Shown one piece after another: positions 6,288-12,300 of a stretch of DNA of 13,786 nt. Position 1 is the stretch's first letter; each line of letters opens with the position of its first letter. Position numbers and translations under genes: made by a program. The notes beneath the pieces are model-generated. The model was given only the letters and a program-made list of their open reading frames with translations. It was not told the DNA's origin and did not search any database. The stretch comes from Candidatus Omnitrophota bacterium (lineage in GTDB: Bacteria > Omnitrophota > Gorgyraeia > JAFGHF01): positions 1 through 13,786 of the forward strand of contig JAMXCY010000015.1 in the NCBI GenBank assembly GCA_024543015.1, written 5' to 3'.

Positions 6288-6509
6288 TTTCTTCTCTCTC
6301 GGCAGCCTTTTTATCTGCGCTTCCCTGCTTAAGGCCTTGGGTCTGGTCGAACATGTCTCGGTATGCATTAATTTCACCGGCCTGCGGTATTTGGTAAATC
6401 TGCCGCCGTTTCCGCTATTGTGGGCCTTGATTCTGCGCTCTAGATTGTTAGTGATTCCGGTGTAGAGCTTGGAATCTTTGCATTTGATGATGTAGATGTG
6501 CCAGGGCAT
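6267..6509 (-). CDS. GIY-YIG nuclease-like protein (UPF0213/YhbQ type)
   Basis: This 80-residue protein consists of one GIY-YIG domain. The first half-motif is HIYIIKC (residues 4-10), the second LYTGIT (15-20), followed by the basic helix with R25 and R26 (NLERRIKAHN). The acidic metal ligand is E63 in LSREAQIKRL. The spacing GRFTKYRRPVKL (36-47) matches the short YhbQ/UPF0213 family, whose members are stand-alone GIY-YIG proteins thought to act on DNA. No Shine-Dalgarno is visible before the ATG (the bases are AACCCC), which is odd for this window. It converges with the small membrane protein gene and overlaps it at the 3' end. It is widespread in bacteria, so no special link to the neighbouring operon is implied. 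Confidence 0.88.
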   Translation of the reverse strand: MPWHIYIIKCKDSKLYTGITNNLERRIKAHNSGNGGRFTKYRRPVKLMHTETCSTRPKALSREAQIKRLPREKKLALIKT

Positions 6510-6550
6510 GGGGTTATTTGAGATTAGGGAATTAAGAACCTGTTTAATCG

Positions 6551-7576
6551 CTACTTAGCCCTTTTTCTTTTTACGCTATATAGAATACAACCTGCCTGAG
6601 TCCTTAGCGTATAAGAGGTACCTTTATCTATTACTATAATGTCATCCTTGGAAGCTTTTTTTGCTACAGAACCACCAGTTACATTCAATTTCCCCTCCAC
6701 AACAAAAAAGTATCTATCGCTGCTCGCAGATTCCGCATAGTACATTTTGGGCTTTATAGTCATAATTTCAATATCGTAATCAACTAAATAGCGTCTGACT
6801 CTAAATATCTTTAATTGAATGGAATTATTTGAAATAATCCTGTTGGCCTCTGTTATAAGCTCTATCCTGCCTTCACTTTTGGATTCATCTAGATAGAAAG
6901 GCTTCCAATCCAAGAGTGAATGGGGTGCTTTGACAGTAATATTCCTAGACATCTTTTTGCCAGAGTTATACATTGTATGAACACAATAAGTTGAAAAATG
7001 TATCATGCTTATAGAAGGTACTTTAATCTTTATCTTTTTGCCATTCTTCTTAAATATCCCGTAGACAGCATCATCTAATATGAAGGTGTTCTCTGTCGTA
7101 GTATGATTATGATACATCTGGATATATTTCGTAGGCATATACGCAATGCAAACTGACAAGTCTCTCTCGGTCCTAGGAAATTTATGTAAACCAAAACCAT
7201 GTCTACGCTCGCTTTGGCCAAGATGATTAATCGCATATTTCTCAGGCAAATCAGTAAATCTTATTACATCGACAGGGGATTTTGCTAGCATTATTGGATT
7301 TTCCCGCAATACTGCTTCAGCATTATCTTTAACTTTCTTCAGATTTTCCAAAATCTCCGGGTTAATTTTAGAATGGGATATTTTAACAAAAGAAAGTATT
7401 ATCTGTGCATCTTTTGCGAATTTTCTTGCTATTCGCGTTCTCCTTCTTATATCTACTAGCTTAACTTTGCCTCTTTTTATTCCTTTTATTTCTTTAAGCA
7501 ACTCCTCTAAGATATATGAACTGCTAATTATCTTTTTAGCACGAATTGTTACCTGTTTTTTATTTTTTATTTCCAT
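6551..7576 (-). CDS. Cupin-fold protein of unknown function
   Basis: This 341-residue cytosolic protein has no signal peptide. The first 100 residues are Lys/Arg-rich helices. Around residues 145-205 lies a cupin-like stretch: MYHNHTTTENTFIL gives H156, H158 and E162 in an HxHxxxE arrangement, and later H193 and H200 could complete a metal site. A second barrel (about 260-335) has the cupin glycine turns (FFVVEGKLNV, KDDIIVIDKGTSYTL) but lacks the histidines, so it is probably structural. Bicupin proteins include sugar isomerases and dioxygenases; nothing more specific can be claimed. It is strongly basic. AAGGA about seven bases before the ATG is the ribosome site, but it lies inside a hairpin (7584-7600). 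The gene stands alone between convergent or repeat regions. Confidence 0.7.
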   Translation of the reverse strand: MEIKNKKQVTIRAKKIISSSYILEELLKEIKGIKRGKVKLVDIRRRTRIARKFAKDAQIILSFVKISHSKINPEILENLKKVKDNAEAVLRENPIMLAKSPVDVIRFTDLPEKYAINHLGQSERRHGFGLHKFPRTERDLSVCIAYMPTKYIQMYHNHTTTENTFILDDAVYGIFKKNGKKIKIKVPSISMIHFSTYCVHTMYNSGKKMSRNITVKAPHSLLDWKPFYLDESKSEGRIELITEANRIISNNSIQLKIFRVRRYLVDYDIEIMTIKPKMYYAESASSDRYFFVVEGKLNVTGGSVAKKASKDDIIVIDKGTSYTLRTQAGCILYSVKRKRAK

Positions 7577-7583
7577 TTTTTAT

Positions 7584-7600
7584 CCTTAGGAGTTCTAAGG
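7584..7600 (-). promoter_or_regulatory. Hairpin that hides the ribosome site of the cupin gene
   Basis: On the minus strand CCTTAG and CTAAGG form a 6-bp stem with a 5-base loop. The 3' arm contains the AAGGA Shine-Dalgarno used by the ATG at 7576. It abuts repeat copy C (7599-7631). Folding would reduce translation, for example as a temperature- or ribosome-dependent control. Confidence 0.4.
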
Positions 7601-7631
7601 TCCTTCGGCCGCCAATGGCGGCCTCAGGACC
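7599..7631 (-). repeat. Structured dispersed repeat, copy C (module 2 only)
   Basis: On the minus strand GGTCCT-GA-GGCCGCC (15 nt), an ATT loop and GGCGGCC-GA-AGGACC form a stem with a tandem GA/GA mismatch. Thirteen of fourteen arm positions match the outer stem of copy A at 1093-1156. An 11-bp palindrome, CCCAAAAATTT with AAATTTTTGGG (7630-7640 with 7646-7656), follows and reaches into the 3' end of tRNA-His. Confidence 0.65.
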
Positions 7632-7652
7632 CAAAAATTTCTTAGAAATTTT

Positions 7653-7732
7653 TGGGGTGGCTGAGGGGATTTGAACCCCCGATCTTCTGAACCACAATCA
7701 GACGCTTTAAACCGGGCTAAGCTACAGCCACC
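7653..7732 (-). tRNA. tRNA-His (GTG)
   Basis: A full cloverleaf: acceptor GTGGCTG/CAGCCAC, D-stem GCTT/AAGC, anticodon stem TCTGA/TCAGA with loop TTGTGGT (anticodon GTG) and T-arm GGGGG-TTCAAAT-CCCCT. The extra G at -1 facing C73, the hallmark of tRNA-His, is present (7732 and 7656). CCA is encoded (7655-7653), unlike in the two other tRNAs of this window. Confidence 0.95.
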
Positions 7733-7752
7733 ATTCCAAAGTACCTAACTAA

Positions 7753-8313
7753 TTATCCTAAAAAGACTCGTTTCACTTTGGGGTGGGTAAAGCAATATAT
7801 AATTAATGCGTGCAGGATAACCCAGATAAGGCTAATAAACATCACCTTGGTCAAGGCCATATTGGAAAGGAAGGCATATTTCTCCAGGTCTCTTGAGCCC
7901 ACTACGATCAGGGCATTCATCATGCCTAAAAGCTGCAGAACAAACATACTGCAGATAACTCCGTTAATAATTGTAATCGCAGAAACACCAATTATTATTT
8001 TTCTTCCCAATTCTCTTAAGAACATAATTTCTACGCCACAGAATTTAATCATCAAAGCCAAAAGAAAGGACAGCCAGCTAGCAACAAATAACAAGGCATT
8101 TTTATAAATTGTGCTTAAGATAAAAGCCATGCCTTTGACGACTTGTTTTTTATGCCTTGGCTTTAAATCTCCCATCTTCATGGCAAAATCAGAAAGTTCG
8201 TTGACGGCAATATCTTCGTTGATGAAATAAACCAAGGGAGACAAACTAAAGAAACTACCCGCCAAACCAATGACTACAATCAATACCCCGCTTATTCTGA
8301 TTAAAGTTTTCAT
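7753..8313 (-). CDS. Four-helix membrane protein of unknown function
   Basis: This 186-residue protein has four hydrophobic stretches. The first is near the N-terminus (about 4-31, SGVLIVVIGLAGSFFSLSPL), followed by a soluble segment with NELSDFAMKMGDLKPRHKKQ. The others are at about 72-90, 105-132 and 153-174. The C-terminus is short and basic. I do not recognise the family. It has no Shine-Dalgarno. A TTGCCA-N17-TAATAT promoter ends only about 14 bases before the ATG, so the message should be nearly leaderless. The stop codon is 20 bases from tRNA-His on the same strand, so the tRNA may be processed from the same transcript. Nothing in the neighbouring genes suggests a role. Confidence 0.75.
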   Translation of the reverse strand: MKTLIRISGVLIVVIGLAGSFFSLSPLVYFINEDIAVNELSDFAMKMGDLKPRHKKQVVKGMAFILSTIYKNALLFVASWLSFLLALMIKFCGVEIMFLRELGRKIIIGVSAITIINGVICSMFVLQLLGMMNALIVVGSRDLEKYAFLSNMALTKVMFISLIWVILHALIIYCFTHPKVKRVFLG

Positions 8314-8326
8314 TTTAGTTAGGAAT

Positions 8327-8355
8327 ATATTACCATCTCAGGGCTATTTTGGCAA
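8327..8355 (-). promoter_or_regulatory. Promoter of the four-helix membrane protein gene
   Basis: On the minus strand TTGCCA (8350-8355) and TAATAT (8327-8332) are 17 bp apart. The expected start leaves a leader of about 8 bases before the ATG at 8313, which agrees with the lack of a ribosome site. Confidence 0.45.
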
Positions 8356-8378
8356 GACTAAATTAAGGAAGTGGAATG

Positions 8379-8921
8379 TTACTTCAAATAGGCCCTGATA
8401 ATCTTCTGCTCGGCCAGAGGCCTATCGGCTGCACCTGTAGGTTGGGCCTCTATTTTCTGGACTACAGCGTAGCCGGAGATAACTTCGCCAAAGATGGTAT
8501 GGCGCATGTTCAGCCAGGGGGTCTTTTTTGTGGTAATAAAGAACTGGCTGCCGTTTGTATTCGGACCGGAATTGGCCATGGCCAACAGTCCCGGTTTATC
8601 AAAGCCAACACTAGCGCTTACCTCATCCTCAAACTTACCGCCCCAGAGAGACTCTCCACCCCGACCGGTCCCGGTGGGGTCTCCGCTTTGAATCATAAAG
8701 TTCTTAATCACGCGATGAAAAATTATGCCGTCATAATAGCCTTTTGCCACCAGTCCGCTGAAATTCTCACAAGCATTAGGGGCAACATCAGGCATCAATT
8801 TAATCTCTATTACCCCTTGCGTGGTCTCTAAAACTACGATTTTCTCTTCTGACATAATATCCTCTGTGTATGCAGTGTTAATAAAAACAGCTATAAATAG
8901 TATGATTAAAAATGGTTTCAT
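8379..8921 (-). CDS. Cyclophilin-type peptidyl-prolyl cis-trans isomerase, exported
   Basis: This 180-residue enzyme speeds cis-trans isomerisation of X-Pro bonds and so helps folding. Residues 1-19 are a signal peptide ending AYT, so it should act in the periplasm. The catalytic domain starts around residue 25. Active-site residues of cyclophilin are present: R70, F75 and Q78 in FHRVIKNFMIQSGDPTGTG; MANSGPNTNGSQFFIT (115-130) with Q126 and F127; W136 in TPWLNMRHTIFG; and H141. It is the short bacterial form, without the extra loops of the eukaryotic enzyme. AGGAGG six bases before the ATG supports the start at 8921. A second ATG at residue 23 would give a cytosolic form but lacks a comparable ribosome site. 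tRNA-Arg lies 34 bases upstream on the same strand, so co-transcription with the tRNAs is likely. Confidence 0.95.
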   Translation of the reverse strand: MKPFLIILFIAVFINTAYTEDIMSEEKIVVLETTQGVIEIKLMPDVAPNACENFSGLVAKGYYDGIIFHRVIKNFMIQSGDPTGTGRGGESLWGGKFEDEVSASVGFDKPGLLAMANSGPNTNGSQFFITTKKTPWLNMRHTIFGEVISGYAVVQKIEAQPTGAADRPLAEQKIIRAYLK

Positions 8922-8955
8922 CGAGCCTCCTGTTTATATAGTTCCTTGAGAAGAG

Positions 8956-9029
8956 CGTCCCCGGTGTGATTCGAACACACGACCCTCTGCTTAGAAGGCA
9001 GATGCTCTATCCAACTGAGCTACGGGGAC
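8956..9029 (-). tRNA. tRNA-Arg (TCT)
   Basis: Cloverleaf with acceptor GTCCCCG/CGGGGAC, D-stem GCTC/GAGC, anticodon stem TCTGC/GCAGA with loop CTTCTAA (anticodon TCT), T-arm GTGTG-TTCGAAT-CACAC and discriminator G. CCA is not encoded. Confidence 0.95.
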
Positions 9030-9073
9030 TTCTTTAGTTATTCTTCTTTAGGACGTAGCGGCTTGTCCTTCGC

Positions 9074-9119
9074 AGCTTCCTCCTTTGCTAAAAACCAAGC
9101 TTAAGCTGCGGAGGAAGCT
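9074..9119. repeat. Inverted repeat between tRNA-Arg and tRNA-Pro, with a copied tRNA 5' end
   Basis: AGCTTCCTCC (9074-9083) and GGAGGAAGCT (9110-9119) form a perfect 10-bp stem, and a competing pairing CGCAGCTT/AAGCTGCG (9071-9078, 9103-9110) overlaps it. The adjoining 14 bases at 9116-9129 are identical to 9018-9031, the first bases of tRNA-Arg. It is not a tRNA itself. Confidence 0.55.
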
Positions 9120-9133
9120 ACGGGGACTTGATC

Positions 9134-9208
9134 TCGGGACGGCCGGATTCGAACCGGCGACCCCCTGCTCCCAAAGCAGGTGCGCTAGCCAAACTGCGCT
9201 ACGTCCCG
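9134..9208 (-). tRNA. tRNA-Pro (TGG)
   Basis: Cloverleaf with acceptor CGGGACG/CGTCCCG, D-stem GCGC/GCGC, anticodon stem CCTGC/GCAGG with loop TTTGGGA (anticodon TGG), T-arm GCCGG-TTCGAAT-CCGGC and discriminator A. CCA is not encoded. It begins just after repeat copy B. Confidence 0.95.
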
Positions 9209-9216
9209 AATGAACA

Positions 9217-9292
9217 CATCACTTGTGGAACGTAAGTGACGCAAGTGATAGGTGAGAATTCGGTCCTGAGGGTCCAAAGGAACCGAAGGACC
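9217..9292 (+). repeat. Structured dispersed repeat, copy B (two modules)
   Basis: Module 1: ATCACTTG (9218-9225) pairs with CAAGTGAT (9242-9249) around GGAACGTAAGTGACG, nearly the loop of copy A although the stem sequence differs. Module 2: GGTCCT-GA-GG (9262-9271) pairs with CC-GA-AGGACC (9283-9292), again with a GA/GA mismatch, and an inner TCC-AAA-GGA. Changed stems with kept loops and mismatches indicate conserved structure. Confidence 0.65.
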
Positions 9293-9312
9293 TTGTTACC
9301 TTGTAATTTTCC

Positions 9313-9341
9313 ATTATAACTTAGGCCCAGAAAAAAGTCCA
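9313..9341 (-). promoter_or_regulatory. Probable promoter of the tRNA-Pro / tRNA-Arg / cyclophilin unit
   Basis: On the minus strand TGGACT (9336-9341) and a perfect TATAAT (9313-9318) are 17 bp apart, directly after the terminator at 9343-9374. Transcription from about 9306 would run through repeat copy B into tRNA-Pro. Confidence 0.5.
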
Positions 9342-9342
9342 G

Positions 9343-9374
9343 AAAAATAAAAACCTCAAGGTTTATCTTGAGGT
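9343..9374 (-). terminator. Intrinsic terminator behind the GEMM RNA
   Basis: On the minus strand ACCTCAAG (9374-9367) pairs with CTTGAGGT (9360-9353) around a 6-base loop and is followed by TTTTTATTTTT-like U-rich bases (9352-9343). It is a classical rho-independent terminator and a back-up for the U-tract at 9386-9395. Confidence 0.85.
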
Positions 9375-9385
9375 CTAACTTACAT

Positions 9386-9616
9386 AAAAATAAAAGGAGC
9401 CGATAAAGCCTGGCGCTTTCTCAGCACCTCCTGCGCTTCGGTAACTCAGCCACCCTATCGAAATCTCATGCCTGAACCTACCTTACTTGACGCCCTGAAG
9501 GCCTTTTGAACCTTAAGGCCTTTCTCCGGGCCCATTTTATTCTACGGCATTATTCTCCGATTTAGGTCTGTAGCTTTGCGTCCCAGGCTTTCGCCTGGTT
9601 TGCCTTTATCGGCTCA
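9386..9616 (-). ncRNA. c-di-GMP-I (GEMM-I) riboswitch-type RNA, apparently free-standing
   Basis: On the minus strand the GEMM-I core is clear. GGCAAACC (9604-9597) is followed by P2, CCAGGC-GAAA-GCCTGG with its GNRA tetraloop (9598-9583), then GGGACGCAAAGC (9584-9573), and on the far side GTTACCG (9445-9439). The two G before CAAACC are kept, which fits c-di-GMP rather than the cGAMP-type variant. P3 carries an insertion of about 97 nt (9462-9558) with its own 8-bp AAGGCCTT hairpin (9498-9522). The whole is closed by a 12-bp stem, GAGCCGATAAAG-type arms at 9397-9408 and 9604-9615, and a U-rich tract follows at once (9395-9386), so closing stem plus U-tract can act as terminator. A 30-nt hairpin region separates GTTACCG from the closing arm, which is unusual. 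No ORF follows. This and the flanking promoters and terminator account for the gene-free stretch 9209-9742. Confidence 0.82.
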
Positions 9617-9622
9617 TCTACA

Positions 9623-9651
9623 AGTATAGCACAAAATTGGCCTTTTTTCAA
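9623..9651 (-). promoter_or_regulatory. Strong promoter of the GEMM RNA
   Basis: On the minus strand TTGAAA (9651-9646) and TATACT (9628-9623) are exactly 17 bp apart, with TGTGC before the -10. The expected start (about 9616) falls on the first base pairs of the RNA's closing stem. Confidence 0.7.
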
Positions 9652-9742
9652 GGCAAGCACTTCTTTAAGCCTAACTCTTTTATTTTCATGTAGTTATGGG
9701 TATATAGGTGATGTTGTAAAGTAGGATTTTTTGGAGGGGGTG

Positions 9743-11251
9743 TTATAATTTCTGCCAGGCCACAACCCTAACAACCCACAGCTTACCTGCGGCGATCATC
9801 CCCAATGGTAAGCTATCGGCTGTGGCCGGAACTTGAAAAATACTGGGCACCTGGTCACTCATATCGAAATAATTAGATATAATGGTGCCGGCAATATCTG
9901 TTTGTTTTTCGGCAGTGATTTTAGTTTCCGCATAAAATATCCCCATTACATCGATATTGGGGGCATTAAAAGTAATCTCTTGAGGGGTCATGATCCCCAT
10001 AATATTAGCAGGATAAGAATTAGCAACTGCGGGAGTAAGCAAATTAACATTTATCCCCACATTGCCGGTAACTAAAATTGAGCCTGTACCGGAATAGGTA
10101 ATTGTTTTATCTGAGCCCTGTTTATCCATATTTAAATCGCCGCCGTCAATATAAACAACGCCGTTGATAGTCATGTTGCCGTTACCGTCCATACTGATAC
10201 TGCCTAAGACATCGCCGTAAGAAAAATTAGAGTCGGGAGTGATATTGGCTATTTCGTTTAACTCAAGCGCATCTTCAATCACGTAGGCATTATTGCGCAG
10301 GAATTGCTGATAGGTTATACTAGGGTCGTCATCATGAGGAGCACTCAAACTGGGGAATTGCACACTATTGCCAAGATCATAGGGATTGCCGCTGCCATTA
10401 TCTGAATATACACTTTCTGCGCCCTGGCTTCCGCCATAGCCATCAGTAATAAAAACAGCATCGACAGTTTCTTTATAGGCATTGCCGACAACATCAGGGC
10501 CTCCTACAGTGGCTGAGCCGCTTAAGCCTAACTTGCCACGCTTAATACGCAGCTTTGCCCCCAAGCTCTCTACTGCTTCCCCATTAAATATTGTTGTCGG
10601 GATAGCAGGAATCCTGGAGGAAAAGGCAGAGGGGATACCTAGATAATTATTGCCGATCAGCCCATCTCCGCTTACATTAATGGCCAGATCAGTGGAACTA
10701 AGATTAGTGCCTAAGACCAGCAATGAGCCGCGAATATCCACATTGCCATTGACCACAGCACCCGATAGACCAACTCCGGCAAAAATAACATTTTTCCAAG
10801 GGGCAAGGTCTTCAATAATAACATAGGCTTGAATCGTTTTGCTAATCTCCGCTACAGTGCCTTGAGATTGCACCCAGATTGCGTCATCCGCGGTCGTGTT
10901 TTTTAATGAAACGCTGTAGGAGCCGGTTTCCAATACAGCTGAGCCCAAAGACAACGGATAAAAGTTATTGGTATCCGGGCCGCCGTCTAGAGTGTAGTCT
11001 ATGCCGTCAATCTCGCCGTCTGTCCAGCTGGGAGCAAACAGATCATTTTCATAGTCCTTCCTTAAACGGTATAAGGCCCGTTCCAATCCTGCTTCAGCTA
11101 AAGCAAAAGCCTGCTCACCCCTTTTTTGCCTTTCGGCAATTCTTGACTCTACAATGCTGCGGTTAACAAAAGAAAACCCCAGGATCAATAAAACCATAAC
11201 TACTAAATAAGTGAGAATGAGCACAGAGCCTTGTTTATTTTTAGTGTTCAT
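9743..11251 (-). CDS. PilX/GspK-like minor pilin with a large passenger domain
   Basis: This 502-residue protein has a class III-type signal: MNTKNKQG followed by the hydrophobic helix SVLILTYLVVMVLLILGFSFV (residues 9-29 from the chosen start), then RIAERQKRGEQAFALAEAGLERAL, the PilX N-terminal signature. Glu at +5 is absent (Leu instead), as in tip pseudopilins such as GspK. The remaining 400-odd residues are Gly/Asn/Asp/Ser-rich beta-type sequence without recognised domains, several times the length of a normal PilX. I chose the ATG at 11251 because AGGAAAGGG lies eight bases before it; the upstream ATG at 11272 has no ribosome site. It is the last gene of the pilin operon, and the GEMM RNA promoter begins about 90 bases after its stop. 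It probably sits at the tip of a type IV pilus or type II secretion pseudopilus. Confidence 0.85.
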   Translation of the reverse strand: MNTKNKQGSVLILTYLVVMVLLILGFSFVNRSIVESRIAERQKRGEQAFALAEAGLERALYRLRKDYENDLFAPSWTDGEIDGIDYTLDGGPDTNNFYPLSLGSAVLETGSYSVSLKNTTADDAIWVQSQGTVAEISKTIQAYVIIEDLAPWKNVIFAGVGLSGAVVNGNVDIRGSLLVLGTNLSSTDLAINVSGDGLIGNNYLGIPSAFSSRIPAIPTTIFNGEAVESLGAKLRIKRGKLGLSGSATVGGPDVVGNAYKETVDAVFITDGYGGSQGAESVYSDNGSGNPYDLGNSVQFPSLSAPHDDDPSITYQQFLRNNAYVIEDALELNEIANITPDSNFSYGDVLGSISMDGNGNMTINGVVYIDGGDLNMDKQGSDKTITYSGTGSILVTGNVGINVNLLTPAVANSYPANIMGIMTPQEITFNAPNIDVMGIFYAETKITAEKQTDIAGTIISNYFDMSDQVPSIFQVPATADSLPLGMIAAGKLWVVRVVAWQKL

Positions 11252-11279
11252 ATAAATATCCCTTTCCTGCATTTAATGT

Positions 11280-11804
11280 TTAATTTCTCAGTTTAACTTC
11301 AAAATCTAACTTCAGTTGGATAAGAATACCTTTGGGTGTGCTCTTTTCTGCCTCTAAAGCGACCTCTAGTATTGCGCTAGTTAAGGGCTGACGTCTGATT
11401 TCAAAAGAGGTGATATTATTGGCCAAGACCCTTTGATCTAGAGCGTATGTACGCAGAAGCTGCCTGCCGCCCGGGCCGCCAAGTGAATACTGGATCTGTG
11501 TAGGATCCCAGCTAATAGTTGTTCCTGTTACACCGGTTGGTATACGAAAGGTGATCGTATTATAGGGCGTGCCGTCGCTAGGGACGCCGCTGATTACAGA
11601 AGAGCCGCTTTGACGTAATTCATCGCTGGTCCAATCCATGGCCCTGCGTAAATCCTGCTGAAGTTCTATGCGCACATTGCCCATCTGCCAGGAGGAGTTG
11701 CCGGTAAAAAATATCAAGAATAAAGCGGCTAGCAATATTAGAGAGATAAGGGCAGCAATTAAAATTTCAATTAAAGTAAAACCGGAGCTCTTTTTATTCA
11801 CCAT
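11280..11804 (-). CDS. PilW/GspJ-like minor pilin
   Basis: This 174-residue prepilin has the leader MVNKKSSG, then FTLIEILIAALISLILLAAL. Cleavage is expected between G8 and F9, and Glu at +5 is present, so it can be processed by prepilin peptidase and incorporated. After the helix comes ELQQDLRRAMDWTSDELRQSG (about residues 42-62), the pattern of PilW/GspJ proteins, then a small beta domain. AGGAGG lies only two bases from the ATG and five from the next codon, GTG, so the true start may be the GTG at 11801. The gap to the PilV-like gene is 6 bases. The three pilin-like genes in this order resemble the minor-pilin priming complex of type IV pili and type II secretion. Confidence 0.9.
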   Translation of the reverse strand: MVNKKSSGFTLIEILIAALISLILLAALFLIFFTGNSSWQMGNVRIELQQDLRRAMDWTSDELRQSGSSVISGVPSDGTPYNTITFRIPTGVTGTTISWDPTQIQYSLGGPGGRQLLRTYALDQRVLANNITSFEIRRQPLTSAILEVALEAEKSTPKGILIQLKLDFEVKLRN

Positions 11805-11810
11805 GGCCTC

Positions 11811-12278
11811 CTACCTTCGTGCTCTTAAGCTTATTATTCTCACCGGAGAATCTAACTTTCCATACCCGCTCTCCTGCTCGCCGGAGTCTAAAATGCCATT
11901 TAAGTTTTTATCCGCACCGATAACCCGGTTAGGTCTGGTTCGAAAACTGACCGCAATCTCTATTTCTAAAAGCTCGGCGTTTGTATCGTCAATATAAATT
12001 ACTCCCATGCCATCTAAATTGGTAAGAGTAAACGTATTTCCGACAGTTCCACCCAAGCTATAATCCGTTACTATATCGGCAAAATTGTGATTGCGGATTT
12101 CTTCTAATTTACTCTGGGCCTGGGCCGTAGCCACAGTGGTGTTTCCCGATAACTCTCCCAAGTTCATACAATAGATAAACAACTGCAAGAGCCCTCCTAA
12201 AACCACAGCCATCACTCCAGCGGTAAACATAAGCTCTATTAAAGTAAAACCTGCTAAAGATTTTTTCTTTACTTTCAT
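11811..12278 (-). CDS. PilV/GspI-like minor pilin with a calcium-loop motif
   Basis: This 155-residue prepilin has the leader MKVKKKSLAG followed by FTLIELMFTAGVMAVVLGGL. Cleavage is expected after G10, with Glu at +5. The segment AQAQSKLEEIRNHNF (about 47-61) is the typical PilV/GspI continuation. Near the C-terminus, DKNLNGILDSGE (residues 124-135) has the Asp/Asn spacing of an EF-hand or dockerin calcium loop. This is common in pilins of deep-branching Gram-negative lineages and probably stabilises the fold. AGGAG ten bases before the ATG supports the start. It follows the DUF3786 gene by 22 bases and precedes the PilW-like gene by 6, so it is the first pilin of the operon. Confidence 0.9.
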   Translation of the reverse strand: MKVKKKSLAGFTLIELMFTAGVMAVVLGGLLQLFIYCMNLGELSGNTTVATAQAQSKLEEIRNHNFADIVTDYSLGGTVGNTFTLTNLDGMGVIYIDDTNAELLEIEIAVSFRTRPNRVIGADKNLNGILDSGEQESGYGKLDSPVRIISLRARR

Positions 12279-12300
12279 CTTCTTAGTCTCCTAATTATCT

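Noticed and set aside
8376..8831. Plus-strand open frame of 151 codons
   Set aside because: It lies antisense over the cyclophilin gene, whose active-site motifs and ribosome site are unmistakable, and its product resembles nothing.
9116..9129. Second tRNA-Arg or pseudo-tRNA
   Set aside because: Only the first 14 bases match; no anticodon arm or T-arm follows.
9597..9604. GEMM-Ib (cGAMP-sensing) variant
   Set aside because: Both G before CAAACC are retained, while the cGAMP variants have A at the ligand-contacting position.
9397..9615. Alternative reading as RNase P RNA, tmRNA or 6S RNA because of size, closing stem and own promoter
   Set aside because: None of the conserved blocks of RNase P or the tmRNA tRNA-like end is present, whereas GGCAAACC, a GAAA-capped P2, GGGACGCAAAGC and GTTACCG appear in the GEMM-I order. 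6S cannot be fully excluded by eye.
11252..11272. Upstream ATG at 11272 as the start of the PilX-like protein
   Set aside because: No ribosome site precedes it, while AGGAAAGGG is correctly placed for the ATG at 11251, which also gives a normal prepilin leader.
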